This document shows, one piece after another, positions 54,939 to 64,000 of a stretch of DNA of 64,000 bases. The notes beneath the pieces were generated by a model. The model was not told the DNA's origin. It did no database searches and saw only the letters and a list, made by a program, of their open reading frames with translations. The stretch's first letter is position 1. Every line of letters begins with the position of its first letter. The stretch is from Asparagopsis taxiformis (taxonomy: Eukaryota > Rhodophyta > Florideophyceae > Bonnemaisoniales > Bonnemaisoniaceae): NCBI GenBank assembly GCA_030407315.1, contig JALQPE010001770.1, positions 1-64,000 on the forward strand, in the 5' to 3' direction. A program made the position numbers and the translations under genes.

Positions 54939-57900
54939 ATGGAATGCAAGTATGAAGGGTGCTTCTACTACTGCGTAGATGCTTATGCGCTCGCGCTGCA
55001 TGAGCGAACGTGTCGCTACCGTTTCAACCCCTCTCCCCAACATTTCAACAACGCTCGTGTCCCTGCCGTCACCCATGAGCCTGCTCGAAACGGCGACCAT
55101 GATTCCCCGCAACCCAGCTCCCCAGACCCAGAATCTGGTCGTGCTTCCTCCAGCGACTCACCCTGTGACGCTCCACTGCCACCAACCTCAACCCCCTCCC
55201 GCGCAGACCTCCTCGTGCAATCCCTCGCCGCCAGTCTCACAACCCTCGAGTACAAGGCCGGCGCTGGCCGCGTGAGCGAAGTCATCACCATCCTACAAGA
55301 CCCCGCATTCTCCCTAGAAAAGTTCAACAGCGCCGTTCGCACCGTAGAAGAATGTCGCCACGTTACCGCTTCCATGGTCGAAACACATTTCCGCACCGAA
55401 GGTTACAAGAGCCACATCATTCCAGACAAAACTGGTAAGTACTCGGCACAGCTGTACCTCCGCGACCCAGTCGACATGCTCCGCAGGCAGTTAGCACTGG
55501 CTAACGACCAAAATACTCTCTTCCACCCCTCCCCACAGACCGCCCCAGACGGCACCGCAATATTTTCTCATCCCCTACACACAGAATTCGCGAAAACGCT
55601 GCACCAGGTTACTAGACAGCGCGTGCAGCTCTCGGAAGATCCACAGGTCGTATGGGCAGAGGAAACTGATCCCACACCTTCCTCCTTTGCCGGCCTCCTC
55701 CAAGTGTACTCCGACAAGAGCAGCACAAGCCTCAAGAGCTCCGCAATCGTCGCATACCCCATACACGTCACACTGCTCAACTTCTCCGCCCCCCTCCGTC
55801 GCCACTGCATCCGTACCGGCCTCACCATCGTCGGGTATCTTCCGTACATTGTTAACCCTTCGTCCAACGCCTTGTTCGGTGATGAAATGCCGACAACCTC
55901 TAGTTCTGCTAGTCGCGCTCGCAAAATTGATATTCTTCATAAAGCACTCGAAAAAGTGTTTTCGTCCCTATCCACCGCGTTCTCTTCCGGGTTCCCCTGC
56001 ACAGACTCCACTGCAACTGCCCGCCAATGCTTTCCCATCCTAGCCAATTATTGCTGCGACTTTCCAGAGGCCAAAGAGCTCTCATGCACTCGCAACAGCA
56101 CTACCACCACACATCCCTGCCACCGCTGCTACATCCCCGCCACTCAACTTGAATCCACCGCGCCACACCAGCCCCGCTCCCTCGATGATACACGCTCTGC
56201 ACGCCAAGAGAGCGCTCAGGAGCATACAACTGCTCCGCTCGAAGCTCTCTCCCTCCTCGAACAACACTCTGTCCTCGAATCGACCGCTCTTTTACCCACC
56301 AACAGTCCCCTAGACCCCTACAACATTTTCTCCTTCGAGCCTCTGCACAATCTCCACCTCGGCATCTCAAAGCTCATCAAACAGTGCATTGTCCACCGCC
56401 TCAGCTCCCCAGACCTCACCACCACTGCCTCCCATTCCGGGACACCTCGCACCTTCAAGAAGGTGAAAAAATCCATCCTCGCCGGCTCAAACAGCATTCT
56501 GTCCGCTATCGAACGCGACTACTACATCACCGGTCTTCATGTCGACTTCTCCAAGGGTGAGAAGGGCACCAATTTGAACGGCCTCTTCACGGAGGACGGC
56601 ATACGCGGCATGCTCGCAGCCAAAGACTATCACCATGTCGACATGGTGTTCCCTTTCATCGCAGCATTCATTGACACATGCTGTGACGAAGTAGATACAG
56701 CCCCCCTCACTTCCATCTGCACGCAATACTCTGACCTCGTCGCATGGGTCATGAAACGCGGTCGCATCAAGCACTGGACTGCCGCCGAACTAGAAAGCCT
56801 CCAGAACTCCATTTCCTATTTCAAACAATCAATGCTCTCCACCCTCGGCCCATTCCACACCACAGGTCTCAAAACTTTCAAGTTCCATCTTCTAGACCAT
56901 CTTCCCGGTGACTTGCAGAGATATGGCGCCCTGGAACACATTGATGCAGGCCCCTACGAACACTCGCATCTTCTGTTCAAACAGAGTTATAGGAAAACCT
57001 CTCGAAGGCGCTCCACAGCCATGGAAGAGACTATTCGCCACATGGAATTCTCCTTGGCCACTCCAACTCGTCACACCCCATCAAACACATTGGGAAACGC
57101 ACGCATGATATCGCCCACAGACGGTGCAGTACTCGTTCGCGACGGATTCACCGTTGCACTGCACGACTTTGCCTCCCTGCTGCCCGATGCAACCCTCCTC
57201 GTTGCAGATATCGACGGACAGCCCGATCCTGCCACTCTTTTGCCGCTGCACAACTCCTCGTTCCCGTCTGGCACCATAACGCTATTCCAGCAACTCGGTG
57301 ACACAGCTGCACAAGCGTTCCTCACCCTCGCTAGACTGCGCGCCACGGCAGAAGGCCCTCCAATACATGACATGGACATTTCCGTCACCGTGGTAAAGTC
57401 CGCCTACGTCATGGGAGGGTACGTCCCAGATGCCGACGACTTTGACCCGCACAGTGGCATGCTTCGCCCCACAAACGTGTCGAGGCACAAGCAGCAGCGC
57501 GTCTTTGCAACTTCATCGTTCGGCCCCGCAAAGAGATCGCAGTACTCCTTTGTCGTCATCTCCGGAACTGCCGATGACTACAGAACCATATGGGTAGGGC
57601 GCGTCCTGGCACTGGTACGCCTGCAGTCTCCAAACCTGTTTCAACCTGTAGAACTCGCTTTCGTTCAGTATATGACCTGCTTTGCCCCAAAAACCGCTGT
57701 GGAAAAATCACTTGGGTGCATTTGTTTAAAGTGGTCCACATGGGACCCGGACAACGGATCCGTTGACAGCAATGACACTGCATCCCACAGTGCAGGTGGT
57801 CCTTGGTTTGACCTCATTCCTGCATCTACTATATCTGGCACCGTGCACATCGTACGAAGTAACTTTCCAGTCAAGCCATTTACGAAACAAATGCACTGGT

Positions 57901-57977
57901 CGGACCACCGTTTCTATCTCAACCGCTTCTACACCAACACTGATTACCAATTCACAGATGATAATGAAGAAGAATAA
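54939..57977 (+). CDS. Plavaka-like (CACTA superfamily) DDE transposase
   Basis: 1012 residues, uninterrupted. The N terminus has a CCHC-type finger (C3, C8, H21, C25), as many Plavaka/KDZ transposases do. The catalytic fold is recognisable: D259 in VYSDKSS followed by AYPIHVTLLNF; D374 in CCDFPEA followed by the zinc pair C394-x2-C397 (THPCHRCYIP); the conserved H470 and H473 in FEPLHNLHLGI (usual aspartate replaced by glutamate); and E674 in GPYEHSH within FHLLDHLPGDLQRYG...KTSRR. This is the order of Plavaka transposases. It cuts and joins the element ends in the nucleus. Residues after about 720 are a C-terminal domain I do not recognise. The start at 54939 is the first ATG after the conserved leader and begins the finger. 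It converges on the next gene, 77 bases away. Confidence 0.85.
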   Translation: MECKYEGCFYYCVDAYALALHERTCRYRFNPSPQHFNNARVPAVTHEPARNGDHDSPQPSSPDPESGRASSSDSPCDAPLPPTSTPSRADLLVQSLAASLTTLEYKAGAGRVSEVITILQDPAFSLEKFNSAVRTVEECRHVTASMVETHFRTEGYKSHIIPDKTGKYSAQLYLRDPVDMLRRQLALANDQNTLFHPSPQTAPDGTAIFSHPLHTEFAKTLHQVTRQRVQLSEDPQVVWAEETDPTPSSFAGLLQVYSDKSSTSLKSSAIVAYPIHVTLLNFSAPLRRHCIRTGLTIVGYLPYIVNPSSNALFGDEMPTTSSSASRARKIDILHKALEKVFSSLSTAFSSGFPCTDSTATARQCFPILANYCCDFPEAKELSCTRNSTTTTHPCHRCYIPATQLESTAPHQPRSLDDTRSARQESAQEHTTAPLEALSLLEQHSVLESTALLPTNSPLDPYNIFSFEPLHNLHLGISKLIKQCIVHRLSSPDLTTTASHSGTPRTFKKVKKSILAGSNSILSAIERDYYITGLHVDFSKGEKGTNLNGLFTEDGIRGMLAAKDYHHVDMVFPFIAAFIDTCCDEVDTAPLTSICTQYSDLVAWVMKRGRIKHWTAAELESLQNSISYFKQSMLSTLGPFHTTGLKTFKFHLLDHLPGDLQRYGALEHIDAGPYEHSHLLFKQSYRKTSRRRSTAMEETIRHMEFSLATPTRHTPSNTLGNARMISPTDGAVLVRDGFTVALHDFASLLPDATLLVADIDGQPDPATLLPLHNSSFPSGTITLFQQLGDTAAQAFLTLARLRATAEGPPIHDMDISVTVVKSAYVMGGYVPDADDFDPHSGMLRPTNVSRHKQQRVFATSSFGPAKRSQYSFVVISGTADDYRTIWVGRVLALVRLQSPNLFQPVELAFVQYMTCFAPKTAVEKSLGCICLKWSTWDPDNGSVDSNDTASHSAGGPWFDLIPASTISGTVHIVRSNFPVKPFTKQMHWSDHRFYLNRFYTNTDYQFTDDNEEE

Positions 57978-58054
57978 ATCTAAATCGCAGCACTCTATTG
58001 ATAATGTACTACATGATAAACCTTCTAGTCAACGTCACATTTACTGCACTAATT

Positions 58055-60340
58055 TCAACCATCCTCCATTACGCCAAAACCGTTATCAGCAGTGGCTGCA
58101 TGGCGCCGCTCCATGCCCCCATACTGTGGGGCATTGATTTCGACATTCAGGTTTGCAGTCAGGTGTCCAGCATATGGGTCAACGACGAAAAGTTCTGCGC
58201 CAATTAGTCCTTGCGCAATCACACAATCCATTACAGCACCGAGGTTTGACGTAATATGCGATTGAATCCAATCCTCGGACACTAGAACAAGTGATGAGCA
58301 GCGGTTTACATCATCAACGACATGAACAATTCCAGACCCCTCTCCGCTTTGCCACACTTCAACAGCCTCTCTCGTCACAGTACGGCTTGCAAACACATGC
58401 CGTGACTGTGCACTAGTCCGCTGTTCGCTCTCGACAACGTCCGTTTCTTCCCTTGCTTGCGAGCCTTGGAGACAAGACATGCAGTACACCACCATACCAA
58501 CTAATTGCTGAAAAGCTACCCCCACATATTGACTGTACCGCCTTGTAAACTCCTTCTGCCGTGCACCTCCTTTCCCCTTCGGTTCATCCAAACACTCCAC
58601 AGTAGTCACTAGCCAAGCATCCAGGCGCGCCAGCGTTAGTATGCTCGTCTCTATGTCCATTACTTGTTCTGGTCGTATCGAATAACCCCTGAAGATGTCC
58701 AGCACATTCACAGCTACTCGGTTGTTAAACCATGCATCACCATTCACTTCCATTTCGAAGCTGTCAGGAACCAAGCCTTTGCTGTATCGCAGCTCTGAGA
58801 ACGGTGCCGTTCGCCACCTCCCCATATCCAAATCACCGTTACTTTCCCGTTTCAAAAGCTTCTCAGACGCTTCGCGCTTTTGTTCCTCTCGCTCGTCCAT
58901 CTCAGCTCGCGTCGTCAGCATCGTGCATCTAGACATTAATTTCGTGTACCCCAGCGAACCGAACAATCTGTCCCTCGCATTACGCTTCCGTGCACTCATC
59001 ACGTCGGACAGTTTCTGCGTCACCTTCACTTTCAATTCCTTGCTCCCCGCCACAGCCTCTTGACAGCACACACGCTGCTCCTCATCGGAAAACACATCAC
59101 ACCACGGACTTTGACGCAGTACGTGTCGCACCAAGTCATTCAGCAGATCACTCTCGTCCCTGTACGAAGGTGTATACCACTGCAGATTCTTGATGATATA
59201 GCCCGGAGGGGTAGCAATATATCCTACACCGTTTTCGCTCCAAAGTGCCCCTTCTACCGGCTCTACCTCGATGGTACGTCCAGTCCAACGTCTCTGCGTT
59301 TGTTCCGCTATAGGGTCCAGCTCCATAGTCTCGTTCTTGCACCACTTTGTCAGGTTTTCCTCAACCGCCCTAAGAACTCCAAGGTATTTCACAGGAATGG
59401 CTTTCTGTATTTTCGACTTACCGCCACCGTGATCACTGATTCTACCTGTTCTCGCAATTGCAGTAAGGCTGGCATTTTCCGCCTGCAGAGTCTTCACCTT
59501 AGCCTCCAACGCAACAATCTCCGTGGTGAGCGCCTTGTTTGCTATGTCCTGGCTAAACACTTTTTTTTCCAGCTCCGCGATCTTCTTCTTCTGCGCATTG
59601 ATGCGACTCGCCATTAAATCGATGGATTCCGGCGGATGCAACCTCTCTGCCCTCACCGTCCCCCCATCTCCCACGCTATCGGGAATATGATGTCCTCCAT
59701 CGCCAATAGCCTGACGTCGCGGGGGCGTTACGCGCATATTTGGCACCAATGACACTCTGTTGTGACGAGGCCCGCACTCCGGCTGCTCTCTCCCCTCAGT
59801 ACCACCTGACCGCCGATGATAGTTGGCATCCTGTGAACGTTGCTCAGAAACAACATCCCTTGCCGCTATCCTCGGGTCCCTGACTGCATTACCTGCTGGG
59901 GCTGATGTACTCGGCATAGTTGGCGCAGTGGGGGTCACAGCCTCCAGTGTCTCGGGAACCCCCGGCTGGGACTCCGTCTGCAGCACCTCCGCATCTGCCA
60001 ACCCGGGAGGAACTACCTTTGCCATAGCACTCTGCCGCAATTCCAACATGTTTTGAGCCACTATCATGTCATCATCATGATGTTCACTGTCCCTGCGAGC
60101 ACGCTTGCCTCGGTCAAGCCCCATCTCTCTCCGCGCCGTTCCTCCTTCCTCACTTTCTCGCTGCGGATCCCCAGTTCTGCGCCGGTCCGTCTTGCGACTA
60201 CCGGACCGCGGTTCAATGCTGCCGGTAGGCCCAGACCGCTTCTTCGCACGGGATTGTCGGGCACTCGATACAGCAGCTGCTGACCGGGTTTTCTGGAGGC
60301 CCGGAGGCTTTGGAGCTTTCTTCGCAATACGCGGCGGCAT
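58055..60340 (-). CDS. Coiled-coil accessory protein of transposon C
   Basis: 761 residues, uninterrupted, on the minus strand. The N terminus is basic (about residues 1-85, many lysines and arginines, probably nuclear/DNA-binding), then a disordered proline/arginine-rich part, then a coiled coil at about 240-296 (heptads in KKKIAELEKKVFSQDIANKA), then a globular C-terminal half from about 310 to the end with no family I recognise. A second, coiled-coil, DNA-binding protein beside a transposase is known in CACTA elements (TnpA beside TnpD); the same role is inferred here from position and architecture only. Confidence 0.7.
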   Translation of the reverse strand: MPPRIAKKAPKPPGLQKTRSAAAVSSARQSRAKKRSGPTGSIEPRSGSRKTDRRRTGDPQRESEEGGTARREMGLDRGKRARRDSEHHDDDMIVAQNMLELRQSAMAKVVPPGLADAEVLQTESQPGVPETLEAVTPTAPTMPSTSAPAGNAVRDPRIAARDVVSEQRSQDANYHRRSGGTEGREQPECGPRHNRVSLVPNMRVTPPRRQAIGDGGHHIPDSVGDGGTVRAERLHPPESIDLMASRINAQKKKIAELEKKVFSQDIANKALTTEIVALEAKVKTLQAENASLTAIARTGRISDHGGGKSKIQKAIPVKYLGVLRAVEENLTKWCKNETMELDPIAEQTQRRWTGRTIEVEPVEGALWSENGVGYIATPPGYIIKNLQWYTPSYRDESDLLNDLVRHVLRQSPWCDVFSDEEQRVCCQEAVAGSKELKVKVTQKLSDVMSARKRNARDRLFGSLGYTKLMSRCTMLTTRAEMDEREEQKREASEKLLKRESNGDLDMGRWRTAPFSELRYSKGLVPDSFEMEVNGDAWFNNRVAVNVLDIFRGYSIRPEQVMDIETSILTLARLDAWLVTTVECLDEPKGKGGARQKEFTRRYSQYVGVAFQQLVGMVVYCMSCLQGSQAREETDVVESEQRTSAQSRHVFASRTVTREAVEVWQSGEGSGIVHVVDDVNRCSSLVLVSEDWIQSHITSNLGAVMDCVIAQGLIGAELFVVDPYAGHLTANLNVEINAPQYGGMERRHAATADNGFGVMEDG

Positions 60341-60559
60341 AATGAAGCTTTCCCGGAAGCGATGGAACGATTGAGTTGCACGAGATACAAAAAAGATTGC
60401 TGTATAGTGTCGGTAACCACAACGGTCTGCGATGAACGTTCAGGTCAGGTCAAGTACCGGATAATACGCCAACAGCCCAGATTGTATACGGTAGGCAGTC
60501 ATCAACAGTATTTAATGAGGTACAATTACAGCTGTCGAGCTAGGCCGCGAGCACCCCTA
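60341..60559. other. Upstream region of the accessory gene
   Basis: No gene. It would hold the promoter for the minus-strand gene starting at 60340; I see no clear TATA box. Confidence 0.3.
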
Positions 60560-61135
60560 TGTCCGGAAGACGTCCTGATTTGAATTAAAATTTGGGCTAT
60601 TCTCAAAAACATGCACATGTGAACATGTTTTTGAGATGGGGGTGTGCCGTACGGCACAATCGACCGCCCAAATCGATGTTTTTTGCAATATTTTTTTGTG
60701 CCCGAAATTTTAGAATTTCTGGGCTGGCCAGCAATGCAATCGAGCTGGACATCCACCGGACGTCCATTTCAGGTTGGTCGTGAGAGAGCGGGGCGGGACC
60801 ATGATGGAACAAGGACCAAGACCTGTCCCTGGCGTATTGAGCCTGAAATTGACCCTTCGTCAGACGCCATTTAGCCTTACAGTTGGTGCTTACAGAAGCC
60901 AGTGATGACCCTGCTCGGGGCGGCGGTCGGTTCCTGGGGCCGTTGTGGCCAAATTAGACACCCTGATTTGAATTAAAATTTGGGCTATTCTCAAAAACAT
61001 GCACATGTGAACATGTTTTTGAAATGGGGGTGTGCCGTACGGCACAATCGGCCGCCCAAATCAAGGTTTTTTACAATATTTTTGCTGCCCGAAATTCTAC
61101 AATTTCTGGGCTGGCCAGTAATGCATTAGCTATGT
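60560..61135 (+). repeat. Two hairpin modules of C
   Basis: Modules with the same palindrome order as in A and B. Hairpins at 60601-60636 and 60989-61024 (the second has one mismatch, gaaa for gaga). They lie directly upstream of the accessory gene. Confidence 0.8.
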
Positions 61136-61600
61136 GCTCTAAACCGATTCTAACAAGCAGAAAGAATCCTCTCCTTCATGACGATGCTCTCGAATTGAGT
61201 GCAATGCAACGGACTCCCTCCAGGAGAACGACAAAGCATCGTCTTTTGCAAGACATTTTCGTACGAAAAATAATCGAAACACATATTTGACTTTAACCTA
61301 ACAGCTATCGCGAGCACCGTACTCAGCTAAATTTCCTCTGTAATTTCCTTCCTCCAACCAATCAATAGCCGCTTGGTCACAGGCTTAAAAGCCTTCCACT
61401 ATTTGTCCTATCCATCGAAGAGGGTTCGATCCAGGCCTTGATGGGTGTGGAACCCGAGAACTTGAAAATGGAACATATTGCGACAGAGATGAGATGTCAT
61501 TCTCTTTCGTTTACTTTTTCTAACAAGATTCTAAACGTCTACGCAGCGGAACGAACCCAATGTCGTCCGTCCGTTTTCAGCCCGGTGAGATGTTTTTGCC
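61136..61600. other. Stretch without recognised features
   Basis: Mixed-composition sequence between the modules and the 112-bp repeats; no gene or repeat recognised. Confidence 0.5.
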
Positions 61601-61960
61601 ATTAACGGAGGTGGAGGCGGCTATGGAGGAAGCCTGCGGTTCGGGTATTCTTTCCATTAACGGAGGTGGAGGTGGCGGCTTTGGAGGAAGCCTGGAGAAC
61701 ATGTGAGATGTCAGTACCCATGGATCACAAGAAAAACATGTAGAGGTCCAGTTTGGATATTGTTGCCATTAACGGAGGCGGAGGAGGCGGCTACGGTGGA
61801 AGCCTGGAGAGCATGTGAGATGTCAGTACCCATGGATCACATGAAGAACATGTTGAGGTGCGGTTCGGATATTCTTTCCATTAACGGAGGCGGAGGAGGC
61901 GGCTACGGTGGAAGCCTGGAGAAGAATAGAATAGTCCTATACCCATGGATCACAAGTAGA
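61601..61960 (+). repeat. 112-bp tandem repeats with glycine-codon core
   Basis: The segment attaacggaggcggaggagg starts at 61601, 61656, 61768 and 61880, the last three spaced by 112 bases. One frame reads INGGGGGGYGGSLE in each unit, but 112 is not a multiple of three, and stops intervene, so this is not a continuous glycine-rich protein. Confidence 0.85.
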
Positions 61961-62215
61961 CGTAGTTGGGCTCCTTTTCGAAGCCCATTCGTCTCTTGAA
62001 TAAATTTAGCACCCAAATCATATACGATTGCCGAGTTGACACCCCGTATGTCTCGTTGGTAGAAATAGCAGGGGTTCCACCACTCAGCTGGCGGGAAGTA
62101 GTTACTGATTATATGAGATATGGCTTAGCTCCCGCCAAAACCGATAGCTCTGGGCTCAGGTTCTCCAAATGTGGTTATACGAATGTGTTCTGACAATGGT
62201 AGAAGACGAATATCT
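61961..62215. other. Stretch without recognised features
   Basis: No gene or repeat recognised. Confidence 0.5.
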
Positions 62216-62440
62216 GCATCCTGCTTTGAATTAAAATTTGGGCTATTCTCAAAAACATGCACATGTGAACATGTTTTTGAGATGGGGGTGTGCCGTACGG
62301 CACAATCGACCGCCGAAATCGATGTTTTTTGCAATATTTTTTCTGCCCGAAATTGTAGAATTTCTGGGCTGGCCAGCAATGCATCTGAGTCGGACATCCC
62401 CACGTCCAGTGGCCGTCCGGATGTCGCTCACCTGGTAAGC
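62216..62440 (+). repeat. Third hairpin module of C
   Basis: Hairpin at 62247-62282 followed by GTGCCGTACGGCAC-type palindrome, gaaattgtagaatttc, GCTGGCCAGC and a cacgtccagtggccgtccgg end in place of the usual GGACGTCC. Confidence 0.8.
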
Positions 62441-62734
62441 GTGAGGCACCTGTGTCAACCTATGTGACTGGCGGCCTTGCAGTACAACACTCAAAGGCAG
62501 GGAATCACAATCTTTTTAAAATTTTTTCTCTACCACGTATCCGTCACAACTTATTACCTACACCGGTTACGGGTTTCAAGACCTTTCCAGTGCTGTGTAC
62601 CCGTATACTCTGTTCCGTTCGATATCAACCAGTGTTCCTCACGAAAGAGTGCAAACGTCACGAGATACGTCGTCAAATTTGACTGTCTCGCCGAGCGGTC
62701 GCCATCCTGTACCGAATTTTCCACTCATTCCATT

Positions 62735-64000
62735 ATGACGAATAAGCGCAGGCGCAACAGCAATCCGATCGTTGACGACGCAACCGTGCCAATTCTGCGC
62801 GAACCCGCTAGCCCTTGGGAGGATTCTAGTGACATGGGTACACGTCGAAACGTAGGTCGCGCCGCCCGCGAAACTACTCTCGCTGGCAAAGACTTCCTCC
62901 GCCTCTTGCTGGATTTATTCGCCCACTCAAGTTTCGCAGACTTGACGGACAAGCCGGGAGGTTTCACATACGCGGACCTTGGCGCTTGGGTTGCGCAGGG
63001 CACGGAAGAACAATTTGTGGCGCTGCAAGGTCGACTCAGCATGTCCTTCAGCGGTCGTTCGAAGAATGCTGGAGTCGAGGCGGATGTTGCCGAAATCGTC
63101 ATGGCAGAGATGAACGTTGAGCGAGCCAAGCAGATTGTTCGTCTGGCATTACCCATTGCCGAGTTTTCAAGACAGGATGAGCGTATCGGGCAATGGGTTG
63201 AGCACTGCATCCTTTCTGGGATCGTGCCGCAGACCTTCCTTATTGGATGTAACATGCTTCCTTCGCCACTACAGGCGCCGCAGCGCGGGGAACCAAGCGC
63301 CTTCGTTCTTGCTCCACCGGAAACGTTCGAGGTATTGATGTATTTCCAAGCGTTGTCTATCATCCGAAATCACAACAAGAACCTGCCGCGTCGCCGAATA
63401 GGAGATGCGGCCGAAGAGGGGAACGAAGCCGCACGCGTCCCAGCCCATCGGAAAAGCACTAATCGAGCTTGTTACGTGGTTCAAGTTTTATACCATGCTT
63501 GGACCGATGTGGCCTACGCCGCAAAGTTTTCCAGCTTCGAAGAGTTGATGGCGCCGTACATCATTTTCGACAGCAGTGAGCATTGGTTTGACGTGCTCGA
63601 TGAAGGTCTATTCGCACCGATGGAGCAGAAGCTAGATCTCTACCACAACAAAGCTCCCCTATCTCATCCTGATGGATATGGTGGAAAAGTAGAGACAAGA
63701 ACCAGTGCGCAGCACAGTGCATTTAGGGACCTTGTGAGGAAGTTCTTCGACCGGTTGCAGTTTCTTATCGTCAACCCGGACCTGTACACCTGGCCGGAGT
63801 CCGACCGCTGGGGGGCACTGGAAATATACTTCTCAAGCGGAAATCCGGACAAGCTGCCAGCGTATTTTGACACCCTCGACGAAGACGTTATGGCTGTCCT
63901 CCGCCCGGCACCACAAGCCGCGGACGCAGAAAAGGTCCCCAAGCCGGTTGATGACACTCCCACTCGTCGCAACACAGGAGGGAGAGGTTTGGTTCCGTCG
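62735..64000 (+). CDS. Unknown protein, open to the window end (at least 422 residues)
   Basis: From the ATG at 62735 the frame has no stop to base 64000, far longer than chance would allow at this composition. The product begins MTNKRRRNSNPIVDD, with a basic N terminus, then a mixed helical region (FLRLLLDLFAHSSFADL), a tryptophan/aromatic-rich middle (YHAWTDVAYAAKFSSFEEL) and a polar part near the window end. No family is recognised. Minus-strand frames at 62725-63363 and 63664-63975 are its shadows. It may be a third gene of transposon C, a gene of another nested element, or a host gene; the right end of C is not seen, so this cannot be decided. Confidence 0.7.
   Translation, partial: MTNKRRRNSNPIVDDATVPILREPASPWEDSSDMGTRRNVGRAARETTLAGKDFLRLLLDLFAHSSFADLTDKPGGFTYADLGAWVAQGTEEQFVALQGRLSMSFSGRSKNAGVEADVAEIVMAEMNVERAKQIVRLALPIAEFSRQDERIGQWVEHCILSGIVPQTFLIGCNMLPSPLQAPQRGEPSAFVLAPPETFEVLMYFQALSIIRNHNKNLPRRRIGDAAEEGNEAARVPAHRKSTNRACYVVQVLYHAWTDVAYAAKFSSFEELMAPYIIFDSSEHWFDVLDEGLFAPMEQKLDLYHNKAPLSHPDGYGGKVETRTSAQHSAFRDLVRKFFDRLQFLIVNPDLYTWPESDRWGALEIYFSSGNPDKLPAYFDTLDEDVMAVLRPAPQAADAEKVPKPVDDTPTRRNTGGRGLVPS

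Larger units (their letters stand above)
52355..64000 (+). mobile_element. Transposon C: gene-bearing (probably autonomous-type) member, right end outside window
   Basis: The left terminus is identical to that of B (CGTCTGTGTTTTCGG and following bases). The 43-bp and 24-bp arrays, satellite-like block and transposase leader follow in the same order as in B. C then carries a Plavaka-like transposase and a convergent coiled-coil gene, three hairpin modules and a third open frame. No right terminus is found before 64000. It interrupts the G1 reverse transcriptase. Confidence 0.85.

Noticed and set aside
61703..61999. Glycine-rich structural protein
   Set aside because: The 112-base period is not a multiple of three and the glycine stretch is in different frames in successive units.
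62725..63363. Minus-strand frame of 212 codons at the right edge
   Set aside because: It is antisense to the longer plus-strand frame 62735-64000, which has a better start and a more protein-like composition.

Overview
This window is a nest of transposable elements inside one another. I see no convincing host gene, tRNA or rRNA. It is nuclear DNA of a eukaryote: chromodomain-bearing Ty3/gypsy retrotransposons, a CACTA/Plavaka-type DNA transposase and long satellite-like arrays. A repeat-rich red alga or a fungus are the best guesses; the species cannot be settled from sequence alone.

Three Ty3/gypsy elements, all coding on the minus strand, are called G1, G2 and G3. G1 is the outermost and oldest. 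Only two pieces are visible: 10260-15158 (3' region and integrase/chromodomain) and 51215-52354 (RNase H and the integrase zinc region). G2 (LTRs 15159-15817 and 50556-51214, target duplication TCACC) inserted into the G1 integrase. G3 (LTRs 31072-31878 and 43887-44696, target duplication CATAC) inserted into the G2 integrase C-terminal region. Without its guests G2 would be about 10 kb; G3 is 13.6 kb.

Three large DNA transposons of one family, called A, B and C, cut the retroelements. A (1-10259, left end outside the window) sits in the G1 3' region. B (18450-30885, both ends present) sits in G2. C (52355 to beyond 64000) sits in the G1 reverse transcriptase. Their ends start CGTCTGTG and are followed by 43-bp and 24-bp tandem arrays and a degenerate satellite-like block. 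C carries a Plavaka-like DDE transposase (54939-57977), a convergent coiled-coil protein (58055-60340) and the start of a third gene (62735-64000). A and B are nearly identical to each other and non-autonomous: they keep the transposase leader, but the genes are replaced by a 7-kb imperfect palindrome. All three carry copies of a module built from several short palindromes, with 17 copies of a 36-bp hairpin in the window.

The most unusual feature is shared by all three gypsy elements. Each has an additional reading frame on the opposite strand to gag-pol, between the chromodomain and the 3' LTR (G1 10260-11086, G2 16305-16799, G3 32067-35023). The G3 version is about 980 codons long with a coiled coil made of 14-residue repeats.
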